Positions 16,886 to 25,697 of a DNA stretch of 50,248 bases are shown one piece after another; position 1 is the stretch's first letter, and every line of letters begins with the position of its first letter. The notes beneath the pieces are model-generated. The model saw nothing but the letters and a program-made list of their open reading frames with translations. It had not been told where the DNA came from and ran no database searches. Source of the stretch: Tautonia sociabilis (GTDB lineage Bacteria; Planctomycetota; Planctomycetia; Isosphaerales; Isosphaeraceae); the NCBI RefSeq assembly GCF_003977685.1, contig NZ_RYZH01000047.1, positions 1 through 50,248 on the forward strand, given 5' to 3'. A program made the position numbers and the translations under genes.

Positions 16886-17809
16886 ATGATCGCGTCCGAA
16901 GATGCTGTCTCCCGGATCGAGGGTACGCCTCGCATCGAGTGGCTTCGCTGCCTGCCGTTCATCCTCATGCACGTGGCATGCCTTGCCGTGTTCTGGGTGG
17001 GCTGGAGCTGGACGGCGCTGATGATCGCGCTGGCAACGCTCTATCTGCGGGTGTTCGGCCTGACCGCGTTTTATCACCGATATTTCTCGCACCGGGCGTT
17101 CAAAACCTCGCGCTGGTTCCAGTGTCTCGGGGCAGTGCTGGGCGCGGCAGCCGTTCAGCGCGGACCCCTCTGGTGGGCGGCGCATCATCGTGCGCATCAT
17201 CGTCATGCCGATACAGCGCACGATCCGCACTCTCCCGTTCACCACGGGTTCTTCTGGAGTCACGTGGCGTGGTTCATGACAGATAAGCACTTTGGCACCA
17301 GGCACCATCTGGTCCGCGATTGGGCCAAGTATCCCGAACTCCGCTTTCTCGACCGCCACGAATTGGTCGCTCCCTTGGGTCTGGTGATGGCCCTGTTGGG
17401 GCTGGGTGCAGCGCTCTCTGCCTGGGCACCAGGTCTAAAAACATCGGTCTGGCAGGTTCTGGTGTGGGGTTTCTTCGTCTCCACGGTCCTTCTTTATCAC
17501 CTGACCTTCGCAGTCAACTCGATCGCTCATCGCTGGGGCAGCAGGCCCTTCGCTACCAAGGACGAAAGCCGGAACAGCTTCCTGCTTGCGCTGTTGACCT
17601 TTGGCGAAGGCTGGCACAACAACCATCATCGTTTTCCTGTTTCGGCCCGGCAGGGCTTTCGGTGGTGGCAGATCGATATCACCTACTACATTCTGGTCAT
17701 CCTCTCCTGGCTCGGCGTCGTCTGGGACATCAAGCCGGTCCCCCGGCACCTGCTCAAGAGCCGCCTCCAACCCACGGCGAAATCCGTTTCCGTCGGTACG
17801 GGAAGTTGA
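16886..17809 (+). CDS. Membrane acyl desaturase (delta-9 type)
   Basis: 307 residues with four or more membrane segments and the three histidine boxes of di-iron fatty-acyl desaturases: HRYFSH at 64-69, HRAHH at 101-105 and HNNHH at 244-248. Such enzymes use oxygen and an electron donor to put a cis double bond into an acyl chain at the cytoplasmic membrane. The bond could be the substrate for the methyltransferases encoded downstream. The ATG at 16886 has AAGGA seven bases upstream; the longer frame to 16751 has no family similarity. It is the first gene of a seven-gene rightward operon whose GC content is clearly lower than the flanking host genes (57% in 17041-17100). Confidence 0.9.
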   Translation: MIASEDAVSRIEGTPRIEWLRCLPFILMHVACLAVFWVGWSWTALMIALATLYLRVFGLTAFYHRYFSHRAFKTSRWFQCLGAVLGAAAVQRGPLWWAAHHRAHHRHADTAHDPHSPVHHGFFWSHVAWFMTDKHFGTRHHLVRDWAKYPELRFLDRHELVAPLGLVMALLGLGAALSAWAPGLKTSVWQVLVWGFFVSTVLLYHLTFAVNSIAHRWGSRPFATKDESRNSFLLALLTFGEGWHNNHHRFPVSARQGFRWWQIDITYYILVILSWLGVVWDIKPVPRHLLKSRLQPTAKSVSVGTGS

Positions 17810-17839
17810 CCGAACGGGCATTCCTTGTGGGAGTTTTTT

Positions 17840-19141
17840 GTGAGAATCGGGCTCATCGGCACTGGGATCAGTGGCAATCTGGCGGCGCGACTGCTTTCCC
17901 AGGAACACGACATTGAGGTCTTCGAGGCCAGCTCGACCGTGGGCGGCCACACGCGCACCCTGGACCTCACCGCCTTTGGCCAGTCTTGGCAGGTGGACAC
18001 CGGCTTCATGGTGTTCAACGACAGGACGTATCCGAACTTTTGCCGCCTGTTGCAGTTGCTGGGGCTTTCCGGGACCGACACGGATATGAGCTTCAGCGTA
18101 ACCTGCGCCCGGTCCGGCCTGGAATACCAGGGCAGCTCGCTCAATGGCCTGTTTGCCCAGCGGCGCAACCTGATCCAGCCGCGGTTTTGGGCAATGGTGA
18201 GGGACATCCTGCGGTTCAACCGTGACGCGGAGGAGTTGCTGGCAAGCGATCTGGTTGAGAAAACGCTCCGCGCTCTGTTAACCGAAACGGGCTACGGTGT
18301 CTGGTTTGCCGAGAAGTATCTGGTGCCCATGACAGCGGCCATTTGGTCCTGTCCGCCCGCCAGTGTGTGGGACTTCCCTGCACACTTTCTGCTGGCGTTT
18401 CTCCGGAATCACGGCCTGTTGCAGATCAACAACCGGCCGCAATGGAAGACAGTCGCGGGCAGCGCTCGCAGCTACGTGGAACGGCTCATCGCACCCTTGC
18501 GCGACCGCATCCGAACGGACTGCCCAGTGCTGACTGTCCAGCGGCACGAGAACCATGTCGTCGTTCACCCGCGCAACGCCGCCCCGGAAGTATTCAATTG
18601 CGTGGTCCTAGCGTGTCACGCGGATCAGGCCCTCGCCCTGTTGCAAGACGCCGATGAGGAAGAGCGGGAGATTCTGGAAGCGTTCCCGTACCACTCCAAC
18701 ACGGCAGTTCTTCACACGGACATTTCAATCCTGCCACGACGCCGCCGGGCTTGGGCGAGCTGGAACTACCACATTCCAGCCGACCAAGGAAAGCCAGTCG
18801 CGGTCACTTATAATCTGTCACGTCTGCAGAAACTCGACACCCCGACGCCCTTGCTGCTGACGCTCAACGCCGAAGAACGTATCGACCCCGCGAAGGTGTT
18901 GAACCGGCATTTGTTCCATCACCCGGGGTACACATCCAGGTCCCTGCAGGCCCAGGAACGTCTTCAGCGCCGCAACGGTCAACGCCGCACCTACTATTGC
19001 GGCGCGTATCGTGGCTACGGGTTTCATGAGGACGGCGTGAAGAGCGCCTTGGACGTGACGAGGCACTTCGGACTGGGACTGGACCAATGGAAAGCTGCCT
19101 CTACGAGGGCGTCGTTTACCACGAGCGCCTGCAGCCAGTGA
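17840..19141 (+). CDS. FAD-dependent amine-oxidase-like oxidoreductase
   Basis: 433 residues starting with a Rossmann motif (RIGLIGTGISGNLAARLL), then EVFEASSTVGGHTRT and VDTGFMVFNDRTYPNF. This is typical of the NAD/FAD-binding proteins that sit beside DUF1365 and cyclopropane-synthase genes in many bacteria. The C-terminal FAD contact is YYCGAYRGYGFHEDGVKSALDV. Its reaction in this context is not established; oxidation or isomerisation of a modified acyl chain is an inference. The GTG at 17840 is preferred because TGGGAG lies just upstream. The gene begins 30 bp after the desaturase, and its 3' end overlaps the next gene by 55 bp, which points to translational coupling. Confidence 0.85.
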   Translation: MRIGLIGTGISGNLAARLLSQEHDIEVFEASSTVGGHTRTLDLTAFGQSWQVDTGFMVFNDRTYPNFCRLLQLLGLSGTDTDMSFSVTCARSGLEYQGSSLNGLFAQRRNLIQPRFWAMVRDILRFNRDAEELLASDLVEKTLRALLTETGYGVWFAEKYLVPMTAAIWSCPPASVWDFPAHFLLAFLRNHGLLQINNRPQWKTVAGSARSYVERLIAPLRDRIRTDCPVLTVQRHENHVVVHPRNAAPEVFNCVVLACHADQALALLQDADEEEREILEAFPYHSNTAVLHTDISILPRRRRAWASWNYHIPADQGKPVAVTYNLSRLQKLDTPTPLLLTLNAEERIDPAKVLNRHLFHHPGYTSRSLQAQERLQRRNGQRRTYYCGAYRGYGFHEDGVKSALDVTRHFGLGLDQWKAASTRASFTTSACSQ

Positions 19142-19911
19142 AGCATCGCTTTCACTACCGGCTGTACATGAACTTCATCGATCTAGACGAAGTGCCCACG
19201 TTGTTGCGCGTGGGCTTGTTGTCAGAGCATCGATTTTCCCAGAACGCATTTCTGCGCTGCGACCACTTCGGCGATCCGAAGCAGCCGCTGGCCGAGAGCG
19301 TGCGAGATCTGGTACGGCGGGAAACCGGTCTCGTGGCCAGCGGACCGATTCGCCTGCTGACCCAGCTCCGCAGCTTCTTCTACTACTTCAGTCCGCTCAA
19401 CCTGTTCTTCTGCTTTGCCGAGGGAACGAGCGATGTCCAAGCCGTGGTCGCGGAGGTGCAAAACACCCCCTGGCTCGAACGCCATTGTTACGTGCTCTGG
19501 CCCGGCAACCGGGTTGGCACGGAGCCGAGAGCAGAGTACCGCCATCCCAAATCTTTTCATGTGTCTCCGTTCATAAGCATGAATGTTGATTATCACTGGC
19601 GGCTGTCTGCTCCCGCCGAGCGGTTGCAGATCGAGATCGACAACACACAGGAAAGCGAGCCGTTCTTCCGCGCCGCGATGGCCCTGCGTCGCGTGCCGTG
19701 GTCGCGTCGCACGCAATCGGCCATGCACTGGCGCTATCCCTTCATGACGGCTCGGATCACGGCAGCCATCTACTTACAGGCATTGAGCCTATGGAGAAAG
19801 AAGTGTCCGTTCTATCAGCACCCCAGGCACCGCGCCGAAGCGATGTCCCCGCAAATGACCAGCGCCCCGCACGTCCCGGAGCGTTCCCCCGTCTCTGGCG
19901 CAGCCGAGTAA
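19087..19911 (+). CDS. DUF1365 family protein
   Basis: 274 residues matching DUF1365: LYEGVVYHERLQPVKHRFHYRLYM at the start, then RLLTQLRSFFYYFSPLNLFFCF, EVQNTPWLERHCYVL, and KSFHVSPFISMNVDYHWRL. The family has no firm biochemical function, but its genes commonly accompany the FAD protein and cyclopropane synthase found on either side here, so a role in acyl-chain modification is likely. The gene overlaps its upstream neighbour by 55 bp and the next gene by about 109 bp. The C-terminal tail after residue 245 is Pro-rich and may be less important, because it lies in the overlap. Confidence 0.85.
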   Translation: MESCLYEGVVYHERLQPVKHRFHYRLYMNFIDLDEVPTLLRVGLLSEHRFSQNAFLRCDHFGDPKQPLAESVRDLVRRETGLVASGPIRLLTQLRSFFYYFSPLNLFFCFAEGTSDVQAVVAEVQNTPWLERHCYVLWPGNRVGTEPRAEYRHPKSFHVSPFISMNVDYHWRLSAPAERLQIEIDNTQESEPFFRAAMALRRVPWSRRTQSAMHWRYPFMTARITAAIYLQALSLWRKKCPFYQHPRHRAEAMSPQMTSAPHVPERSPVSGAAE

Positions 19912-21134
19912 CGGGTTGCCTGCAGGGACTTGCCACTGGCAGGCTTTGCTTGCAGGACGCAGCATCCTCGTGGGTTTTCGGTCCAACCGATGGCGGCGGA
20001 CCGACGGCCGAGATTCGCGTGGAGGACGACCGGTTCTATCGGACGTTGTGCCTGGAAGGTACCCTGGGAGCGGCGGACGCTTACCTCAAAGGGTGGTGGA
20101 ACAGCCAGGACCTCGTCGGGCTGTTTCGTCTGCTGACCCGGAACCGCGACGTTCTGGGCGCCGTCGATGGTGTTCTCGCTCAGCTCGCGCGTGGGCTCAA
20201 TGCCTGGGGCCATTTCCTGCGGCGCAATACGGTGCGGGGGAGCCGGCGCAATATCGCTGCTCATTACGACCTCGGCGAGGACTTCTACGCGTTGTTCCTC
20301 GATGAAACAATGACCTATTCCGCCGGGGTGTTCCTGCGTCCAGACTCCACACTGGCCGATTCCTCCCGGGAAAAGTATGACCGGATTTGTCGCAAACTCG
20401 AGTTGACCCCCTATCACCACATCCTGGAAATCGGTACCGGGTGGGGCGGGTTTGCTCTCCACGCCGCCCAACACTATGGCTGCCGGGTTACGACCACGAC
20501 GATTTCACGCCGCCAGTACCAGCATGCACGTGATCGGGTGCGCCAAGCCCGACTCGAGCCACGCATCACCGTTCTGAGCGATGACTACCGCAACCTCACG
20601 GGCGTCTACGACCACCTCGTGTGTGTCGAAATGGTCGAGGCTGTTGGCCACCAGTACCTCGACCGCTTTTTCGGACAGTGCTCCCGTCTGCTGCGACCCG
20701 ACGGTTTGATGTTGTTGCAGGCGATCACTCTCCCAGACCATCGTTTCGCCCAGTACGTTCGCTCTGTGGACTTTATCCAGAAGTACATCTTCCCAGGCGG
20801 TTGCCTGCCATCCATCGGCGCCATCGCCGCGGCGGTCGGCCAGACGACGGACTTTCGGTTCCTGCATCTGGAAGACTTCGGTTACCACTATGCTCAAACG
20901 CTGGCCCACTGGCGGCAGCGCTTCTGGCAGAACATCGACAAGGTTCGCTCCCTGGGCTTTGACGAGCGGTTCATCCGCATGTGGCACTACTACCTGTGCT
21001 ACTGCGAAGCCGGCTTCCTGGAAAACCAGATCGGCGTTGCCCAGATCCTGCTCGCCAAGCCCTATTGCAAGCGCCGTCCACTGCTCTGGATCGATGATCC
21101 GACTGGCACCGCTGGACGAAAGGCAAGCACATGA
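19803..21134 (+). CDS. Cyclopropane-fatty-acyl-phospholipid synthase family methyltransferase (first)
   Basis: About 443 residues. The N-terminal part (about 30-145) is the lipid-binding region of cyclopropane synthases (RVEDDRFYRTLCLEG, AYLKGWWNSQDL). Then come HYDLGEDFYALFLDETMTYSAGVF (from 154) and SAM motif LEIGTGWGGF at 208-217. CVEMVEAVGHQYL, DFIQKYIFPGGCLPS and HWRQRFWQN contain the family's catalytic-site segments. Such enzymes move a methylene group from SAM to a cis double bond of a phospholipid acyl chain. Related proteins make methyl-branched or furan fatty acids, so the exact product is open. The GTG at 19803 with GGAG six bases upstream is preferred; the ATG at 19791 is in frame. 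Confidence 0.88.
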   Translation: MSVLSAPQAPRRSDVPANDQRPARPGAFPRLWRSRVTGCLQGLATGRLCLQDAASSWVFGPTDGGGPTAEIRVEDDRFYRTLCLEGTLGAADAYLKGWWNSQDLVGLFRLLTRNRDVLGAVDGVLAQLARGLNAWGHFLRRNTVRGSRRNIAAHYDLGEDFYALFLDETMTYSAGVFLRPDSTLADSSREKYDRICRKLELTPYHHILEIGTGWGGFALHAAQHYGCRVTTTTISRRQYQHARDRVRQARLEPRITVLSDDYRNLTGVYDHLVCVEMVEAVGHQYLDRFFGQCSRLLRPDGLMLLQAITLPDHRFAQYVRSVDFIQKYIFPGGCLPSIGAIAAAVGQTTDFRFLHLEDFGYHYAQTLAHWRQRFWQNIDKVRSLGFDERFIRMWHYYLCYCEAGFLENQIGVAQILLAKPYCKRRPLLWIDDPTGTAGRKAST

Positions 21135-21496
21135 GAGCAATCCTGCTAACGTTGTTCGCTTCCGTCCTGCTGCTGATGCTCGCTGTGACCGCATGGGCGT
21201 CGTGGGACCGCGCCGTCTGGCAGGCCGGTTACCTGTTCGCGGAGCCCTGGTTTGTCGCCACCTTGGTTGACGCCTATTGCGGTTTTCTCACCTTCTACGT
21301 GTGGGTTGCTTACAAAGAACGCAGCATTACAGCACGTGTGGGTTGGTTTCTGGCCATCATGGGACTGGGCAACATTGCCATGGCGGTGTACATGCTGTTG
21401 CAACTGGTCCGACTTCGGCGCGATCACTCTTGGGAGCACTTGCTCCTGCGACCCGCACAACAACCTGACCACCCCGAATCCGGGAACTCGCGATGA
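21131..21496 (+). CDS. Small membrane protein, DUF1475-like
   Basis: 121 residues with three predicted membrane helices: about 4-24, 36-58 (LVDAYCGFLTFYVWVAYKE) and 68-90. It resembles DUF1475, a family I recall in plants and in bacterial lipid clusters; this assignment is from memory and moderate. It may anchor or assist the two methyltransferases. It overlaps the genes on both sides by 4 bp (ATGA at 21131 and again at 21493), which strongly suggests coupled translation and a shared complex or pathway. Confidence 0.7.
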   Translation: MRAILLTLFASVLLLMLAVTAWASWDRAVWQAGYLFAEPWFVATLVDAYCGFLTFYVWVAYKERSITARVGWFLAIMGLGNIAMAVYMLLQLVRLRRDHSWEHLLLRPAQQPDHPESGNSR

Positions 21497-22596
21497 ACGT
21501 GATTGGCTTGGCAGAAAAAGGCTACCTGCCCGATTGGCTTATCCGTGTTGGCATTCGTCGCTTGCTGGCGGGCCGCTTGCAGCAGGAGCGGCGTCGCAAC
21601 GCCTCTGCCCAACACATGGAAGAATTTTTGCAACTCTTGAAGCGGAGTCCGGTGGCATTAGCCACCGAACAGGCCAATGCGCAGCATTATGAACGACCTG
21701 CCGCATTTTTCGAGACTGTTCTCGGACCTCGCTTGAAGTACAGTTGCTGCTATTACGCCGACAAGAGCACGACCCTTCAGGAGGCGGAAGAGGCGATGCT
21801 ACGGCTGACTTGCGAGCGGGCCGACCTGGAAGACGGCATGGATGTCCTCGACCTGGGATGCGGCTGGGGATCGCTCTCGCTTTGGGTCGCCGAACATTTC
21901 CCACACTGCCGCGTGACCGCCCTGTCCAATTCGACTGGTCAGCGCCGGTTCATCGAATCCCGCGCTGCCGCCCTGGGCCTGCAAAACCTTCGCGTCATTA
22001 CCGCCAACATAGCCGACGATCTCGGAGCCGAGACCTACGATCGGATTATTTCGGTAGAGATGTTCGAACACATGCGGAATTACGAAACCCTGCTCCATCG
22101 TATCGCCAGCTGGCTCCGTCCAGAAGGTAAACTCTTTGTGCATATGTTTTGCCATTGCAAAATGGCATATTTGTTTAACACGACCGGCAAAAATGACTGG
22201 ATGGCCCGTCATTTCTTCACGGACGGGCTCATGCCCTCCTTCGACCTCCTAGACCATTTCGACCGTGACCTGGTCGTCCGTCGTCGCTGGCAGGTAAACG
22301 GACAGCACTACGCCCGAACGTGTGAAGACTGGTTGAAAAACTTGGACATTAATCGTGATCGTCTACTTGTTTTGTTCGCGCAAACAACCGATTGTGACAC
22401 GACTCCCGTCATGCTCCAACGCTGGCGCATCTTCTTCATGGCCTGCGCGGAACTCTTTGGCACTAACGGCGGGTCCGAATGGTTTGTGGGCCACTACCTT
22501 CTCCAGCCCCGTCCCGCGGCAACGGCTCTGGATGCAGACCTTGCCACGACAAGAACTGAAGCCATTGCGTTCGCGCAGGATGGCGCCATTCAATAA
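21493..22596 (+). CDS. Cyclopropane-synthase-like methyltransferase (second), coclaurine-methyltransferase-like
   Basis: 367 residues of the cyclopropane-synthase superfamily. It lacks the long lipid-binding N-terminus of the first copy and follows plant (S)-coclaurine N-methyltransferases closely: AAFFETVLGPRLKYSCCYY, LDLGCGWGSL at 119-128, SVEMFEHMRNYETLL, FVHMFCHCKMAYLF and MARHFFTDGLMPS. Established activity in plants is N-methylation of an alkaloid; bacterial relatives are mostly uncharacterised. Its place in the lipid operon suggests methylation of an acyl chain or an amine head group (inference). It starts in a 4-bp overlap with the preceding gene and ends 11 bp before the next. It is one of the least GC-rich genes in the window. 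Confidence 0.85.
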   Translation: MNVIGLAEKGYLPDWLIRVGIRRLLAGRLQQERRRNASAQHMEEFLQLLKRSPVALATEQANAQHYERPAAFFETVLGPRLKYSCCYYADKSTTLQEAEEAMLRLTCERADLEDGMDVLDLGCGWGSLSLWVAEHFPHCRVTALSNSTGQRRFIESRAAALGLQNLRVITANIADDLGAETYDRIISVEMFEHMRNYETLLHRIASWLRPEGKLFVHMFCHCKMAYLFNTTGKNDWMARHFFTDGLMPSFDLLDHFDRDLVVRRRWQVNGQHYARTCEDWLKNLDINRDRLLVLFAQTTDCDTTPVMLQRWRIFFMACAELFGTNGGSEWFVGHYLLQPRPAATALDADLATTRTEAIAFAQDGAIQ

Positions 22597-22607
22597 GGAG
22601 TGAGGAT

Positions 22608-23414
22608 ATGAGTTTGTTAGAGCTGGTCGGCGTCAACTTTGCCGTGACGACCGCCCTGATGTTCCTCCTCTGGCTGGTGAGCATCACGCTGCGCGATGCG
22701 AGCATCGTCGATGTTTTTTGGGGATTGGGCTTCGTCGTCATTGCCTGGCTCTCCTTCTTCCTCACGGGGGAGAGCACCTCGCGCAAGATGCTTCTCGTCT
22801 TACTTGTTTCGATCTGGGGATTGCGGCTGTCGGTTTATCTCGCTCGCCGCAAGTTCGGCACTCCGGAGGACTCCCGTTACCAGGCGATGAGGGCCTCAAT
22901 CGGGCCGCAATTCTGGGTGGTTAGCCTCTTCCTGGTTTTCGGGCTGCAAGCGATCATCATGAACTTCGTAGCCCTGCCGGTGATGGCGGGACAGCTCGAC
23001 ACGTCACCCATCGGCTTCTGGAACCTGCTTGGCGTTGCTCTCTGGACGGTAGGATTTCTTTTCGAAGCCGTGGGCGACTACCAGCTCGCCCGCTTTAAGG
23101 CCGATCCCAACAATCGCCGCAAGGTGCTCGATCGGGGCCTCTGGCGGTATACGCGCCATCCGAACTACTTTGGCGACTTTCTGGTCTGGTGGGGGATCTT
23201 CTTTGCGGCTCAGGGCCAGGGATCCTGGTGGACAGCTATCGGGCCGCTGCTTATGTCGATCCTGCTCATTCGTGTTTCAGGAGTGACCTTACTCGAACGC
23301 TCCTTGAAACATAACAAAGAAGGCTACGCGGATTACATCGCCCGGACGAGCGCCTTCTTTCCATGGCCACCCAAGCTAAGAGCGGCTGCTCACGAGAAAG
23401 ACATTCGCCGTTGA
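22608..23414 (+). CDS. DUF1295 / steroid 5-alpha-reductase-like membrane enzyme
   Basis: 268 residues with about six membrane helices and the DUF1295 signature LWRYTRHPNYFGDFLVWWG, preceded by RFKADPNNRRKVLDRG. The family belongs to the same membrane fold as steroid 5-alpha-reductases and isoprenylcysteine methyltransferases. As the last gene of the operon it could reduce a double bond in the modified lipid, but the substrate is unknown. GAGTGAGG-like bases before the ATG at 22608 fit a ribosome site. The second insertion-sequence remnant starts 15 bp after the stop, so the operon ends right at the island boundary. Confidence 0.85.
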   Translation: MSLLELVGVNFAVTTALMFLLWLVSITLRDASIVDVFWGLGFVVIAWLSFFLTGESTSRKMLLVLLVSIWGLRLSVYLARRKFGTPEDSRYQAMRASIGPQFWVVSLFLVFGLQAIIMNFVALPVMAGQLDTSPIGFWNLLGVALWTVGFLFEAVGDYQLARFKADPNNRRKVLDRGLWRYTRHPNYFGDFLVWWGIFFAAQGQGSWWTAIGPLLMSILLIRVSGVTLLERSLKHNKEGYADYIARTSAFFPWPPKLRAAAHEKDIRR

Positions 23415-23429
23415 GCAACCGGCGAAATG

Positions 23430-23592
23430 TGAAGTGGTCCCCGTTTGCTGGACCGCTCGGGATGTTCCACTGATCGACGGTTTTTGATCGATCCCGAGGT
23501 GTCTCATGGCAGGAGCACGCAAGCGTCATTCGGCCTCGTTCTCGGCCAAGGTCGCCCTGGAGGCCGCCACGCAGGCCCGGACCCGCGACGCC
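23430..23592 (+). mobile_element. IS3-family element, left-end fragment (copy 2)
   Basis: 163 bp almost identical to 15709-15874 and in the same orientation: left inverted repeat TGAAGTGGTCCCCG at 23430, then the start of orfA (ATG at 23506, MAGARKRHSASFSAKVALEA). It differs by a missing T in the end sequence, lacks the 2-nt insertion that breaks copy 1, and stops abruptly after the GACGCC at 23587-23592. The rest of the element is absent. It lies between the lipid operon and the UbiD gene. Confidence 0.85.
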
Positions 23593-23765
23593 AAGACGCA
23601 AGTCGTTCCTGGAGAAGAACGTGCGCTGCGCCGCGTTCACTTCGGAGCGGAGGGTGTCCGCGTCCAACGGTTATACTATAACGAGGTGGGGATCGCCGTG
23701 CCGGATCGCCCCGGGCCGGTCGGCGTCTTGACCCTCGACCGCTCCAATCCCGACCGAGAGAACGC

Positions 23766-25613
23766 ATGGGCTATCGCTGCCTCGCCGATTGCGTCGCCGA
23801 CCTGAAGAAGACCGGACAGCTCATCGAGATCGACGAGGAGCTCGATCCCCGGCTTGAACTGGCCGCCGTGCAGCGCCGGGTGTTCGAGGCGCAGGGGCCG
23901 GCCCTGCTGTTCAAACGGGTCAAGGGCTGCCGGTTCCCGGCCCTGGGGAACCTGTTCGGCACGATCGAGCGGACCCGGTGGCTGTTCCGCGACACGCTGG
24001 AGGCGGTCCGCCACCTCGTCGAGCTGAAGGTCAGCCCGCCGGCCGGATTGAAGCGGCCGTGGCGCTATCGCGACGTGCCGGCGACCGGCCTGCACCTGCT
24101 GCCGAGGAGGGTGCGGTCGGGGCCGATTCTCGAACACCGGACGACGATCTCCGCCCTGCCCCAGATCGTGAGCTGGCCGAAGGACGGCGGCGCGTTCGTG
24201 ACGTTGCCGCAGGTCTACACGGAGGACCCCGACAACCCCGGCCTGGCGAAGTCGAACCTCGGGATGTACCGGGTGCAGCTCTCCGGGAACCAGTACGAGC
24301 CCGATCGGGAGGTCGGGCTGCACTATCAGATCCACCGGGGGATCGGCGTGCACCACGCCGCGGCGATCCGGCGCGGGGAGCCGCTGCGAGTGAACATCTT
24401 CGTCGGCGGGCCGCCAGCGATGACCGTGGCCGCCGTCATGCCCCTGCCCGAGGGGCTGCCCGAGCTGAGCTTCGCCGGCGCCCTCGGCGGCCGGGCCGTG
24501 CGAATGGTCCTGCCCGACGACTGGCCCCTGCCCCTTCCCGCCGAGGCCGACTTCGTCCTCTGCGGCACGGTCGACCCCGACCGCCCGACCAAGCCCGAGG
24601 GACCGTTCGGCGACCACCTCGGCTATTACTCCCTCGTCCACGACTTCCCGTTCCTGCGGGTCGATCGCGTCTACCACCGCCCCGGCGCCATCTGGCCGTT
24701 CACCTCCGTGGGCCGCCCCCCCCAGGAGGACACCTCGTTCGGGGAACTGATCCACGAGCTGACCGGCCCGCTCATCCCCACCGTCCTGCCCGGCGTGAAG
24801 GCGGTGCACGCGGTCGACGCGGCCGGGGTCCACCCGCTGCTGCTGGCGATCGGCAGCGAGCGTTACGTCCCTTACGCCGCGGTACGCCGGCCGCAGGAGC
24901 TTCTTACGCAGGCGAACGCGATCCTCGGCCAGGGGCAGATGTCGCTGGCGAAGTACCTGCTGATCGCGGCCGCCGAGGATGATCCCGGCCTGGACGTCCA
25001 CGACATCCCCGCCTTCTTCCGCCACCTCCTGGAGCGGGCCGACTGGGAGAACGACCTCCACTTCCAGACCCGCACGACGATCGACACGCTCGACTACTCC
25101 GGCCTCGGGCTCAACCAGGGCTCGAAGGTCGTCATCGCCTGCGCCGGCCCCAGGAGACGGGAGCTGCCGACGGACCTCCCCCCGGACCTGAACCTCCCCG
25201 ACGGGTTCTCCGAACCCCGAGTCGCCCTGCCGGGGGTGCTCGTCCTGCGCGGGCCGGCCTTCTCCCCCGACTCCAAGGGGGAGGATCAGTCGCTCGCCGG
25301 CTTTCGCTGGTCGTTCCAGCGGGGAGACCCGATCAACGCCTTCCCCCTGGTCGTGATCGTCGACGACAGCGACTTCGCGGCCCGGTCGCTGAGGAACTTC
25401 CTCTGGGTGACGTTCACCCGATCCGACCCGGCGGCGGACATCGCCGGCATCGGCGCCTTCACCCACCAGAAGCACTGGGGATGCCGCGGGGCCCTGCTGA
25501 TCGACGCCCGGATCAAGCCCCACCACGCCCCCCCGCTGGAGGACGACCCGGCGGCCGAGCGAGCGGTCGACGCCCTCGCCGCCCCCGGCAAGCCGCTGCA
25601 CGGGGTGATCTGA
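23766..25613 (+). CDS. UbiD family decarboxylase (long form)
   Basis: 615 residues of the UbiD family, which uses prenylated FMN to decarboxylate or carboxylate aromatic and unsaturated acids. Visible signatures: NLFGTIERTRWLF near 62, NLGMYRVQ at 164-171 with the catalytic arginine, MPLPEGLPELSFAGAL, and KPEGPFGDHLGYY at 276-288 with the catalytic glutamate (Glu278). The second acidic site is Asp283, as is common in bacterial members. The length (about 600) fits the long UbiD type rather than the roughly 490-residue ubiquinone enzyme. A role in quinone synthesis is possible but not shown, and no UbiX partner is present here. A TATACT at 23672-23677 could be the -10 of its promoter. GC content is back to about 70%. 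Confidence 0.88.
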   Translation: MGYRCLADCVADLKKTGQLIEIDEELDPRLELAAVQRRVFEAQGPALLFKRVKGCRFPALGNLFGTIERTRWLFRDTLEAVRHLVELKVSPPAGLKRPWRYRDVPATGLHLLPRRVRSGPILEHRTTISALPQIVSWPKDGGAFVTLPQVYTEDPDNPGLAKSNLGMYRVQLSGNQYEPDREVGLHYQIHRGIGVHHAAAIRRGEPLRVNIFVGGPPAMTVAAVMPLPEGLPELSFAGALGGRAVRMVLPDDWPLPLPAEADFVLCGTVDPDRPTKPEGPFGDHLGYYSLVHDFPFLRVDRVYHRPGAIWPFTSVGRPPQEDTSFGELIHELTGPLIPTVLPGVKAVHAVDAAGVHPLLLAIGSERYVPYAAVRRPQELLTQANAILGQGQMSLAKYLLIAAAEDDPGLDVHDIPAFFRHLLERADWENDLHFQTRTTIDTLDYSGLGLNQGSKVVIACAGPRRRELPTDLPPDLNLPDGFSEPRVALPGVLVLRGPAFSPDSKGEDQSLAGFRWSFQRGDPINAFPLVVIVDDSDFAARSLRNFLWVTFTRSDPAADIAGIGAFTHQKHWGCRGALLIDARIKPHHAPPLEDDPAAERAVDALAAPGKPLHGVI

Positions 25614-25697
25614 CCCCGGCTCCCCCCTCGACGTTCCTCGGGGCCTCCCTCCCGACGACCCGGGCCGGGGCGTCGCGTCGGCCGATCGGCCGGCCGA

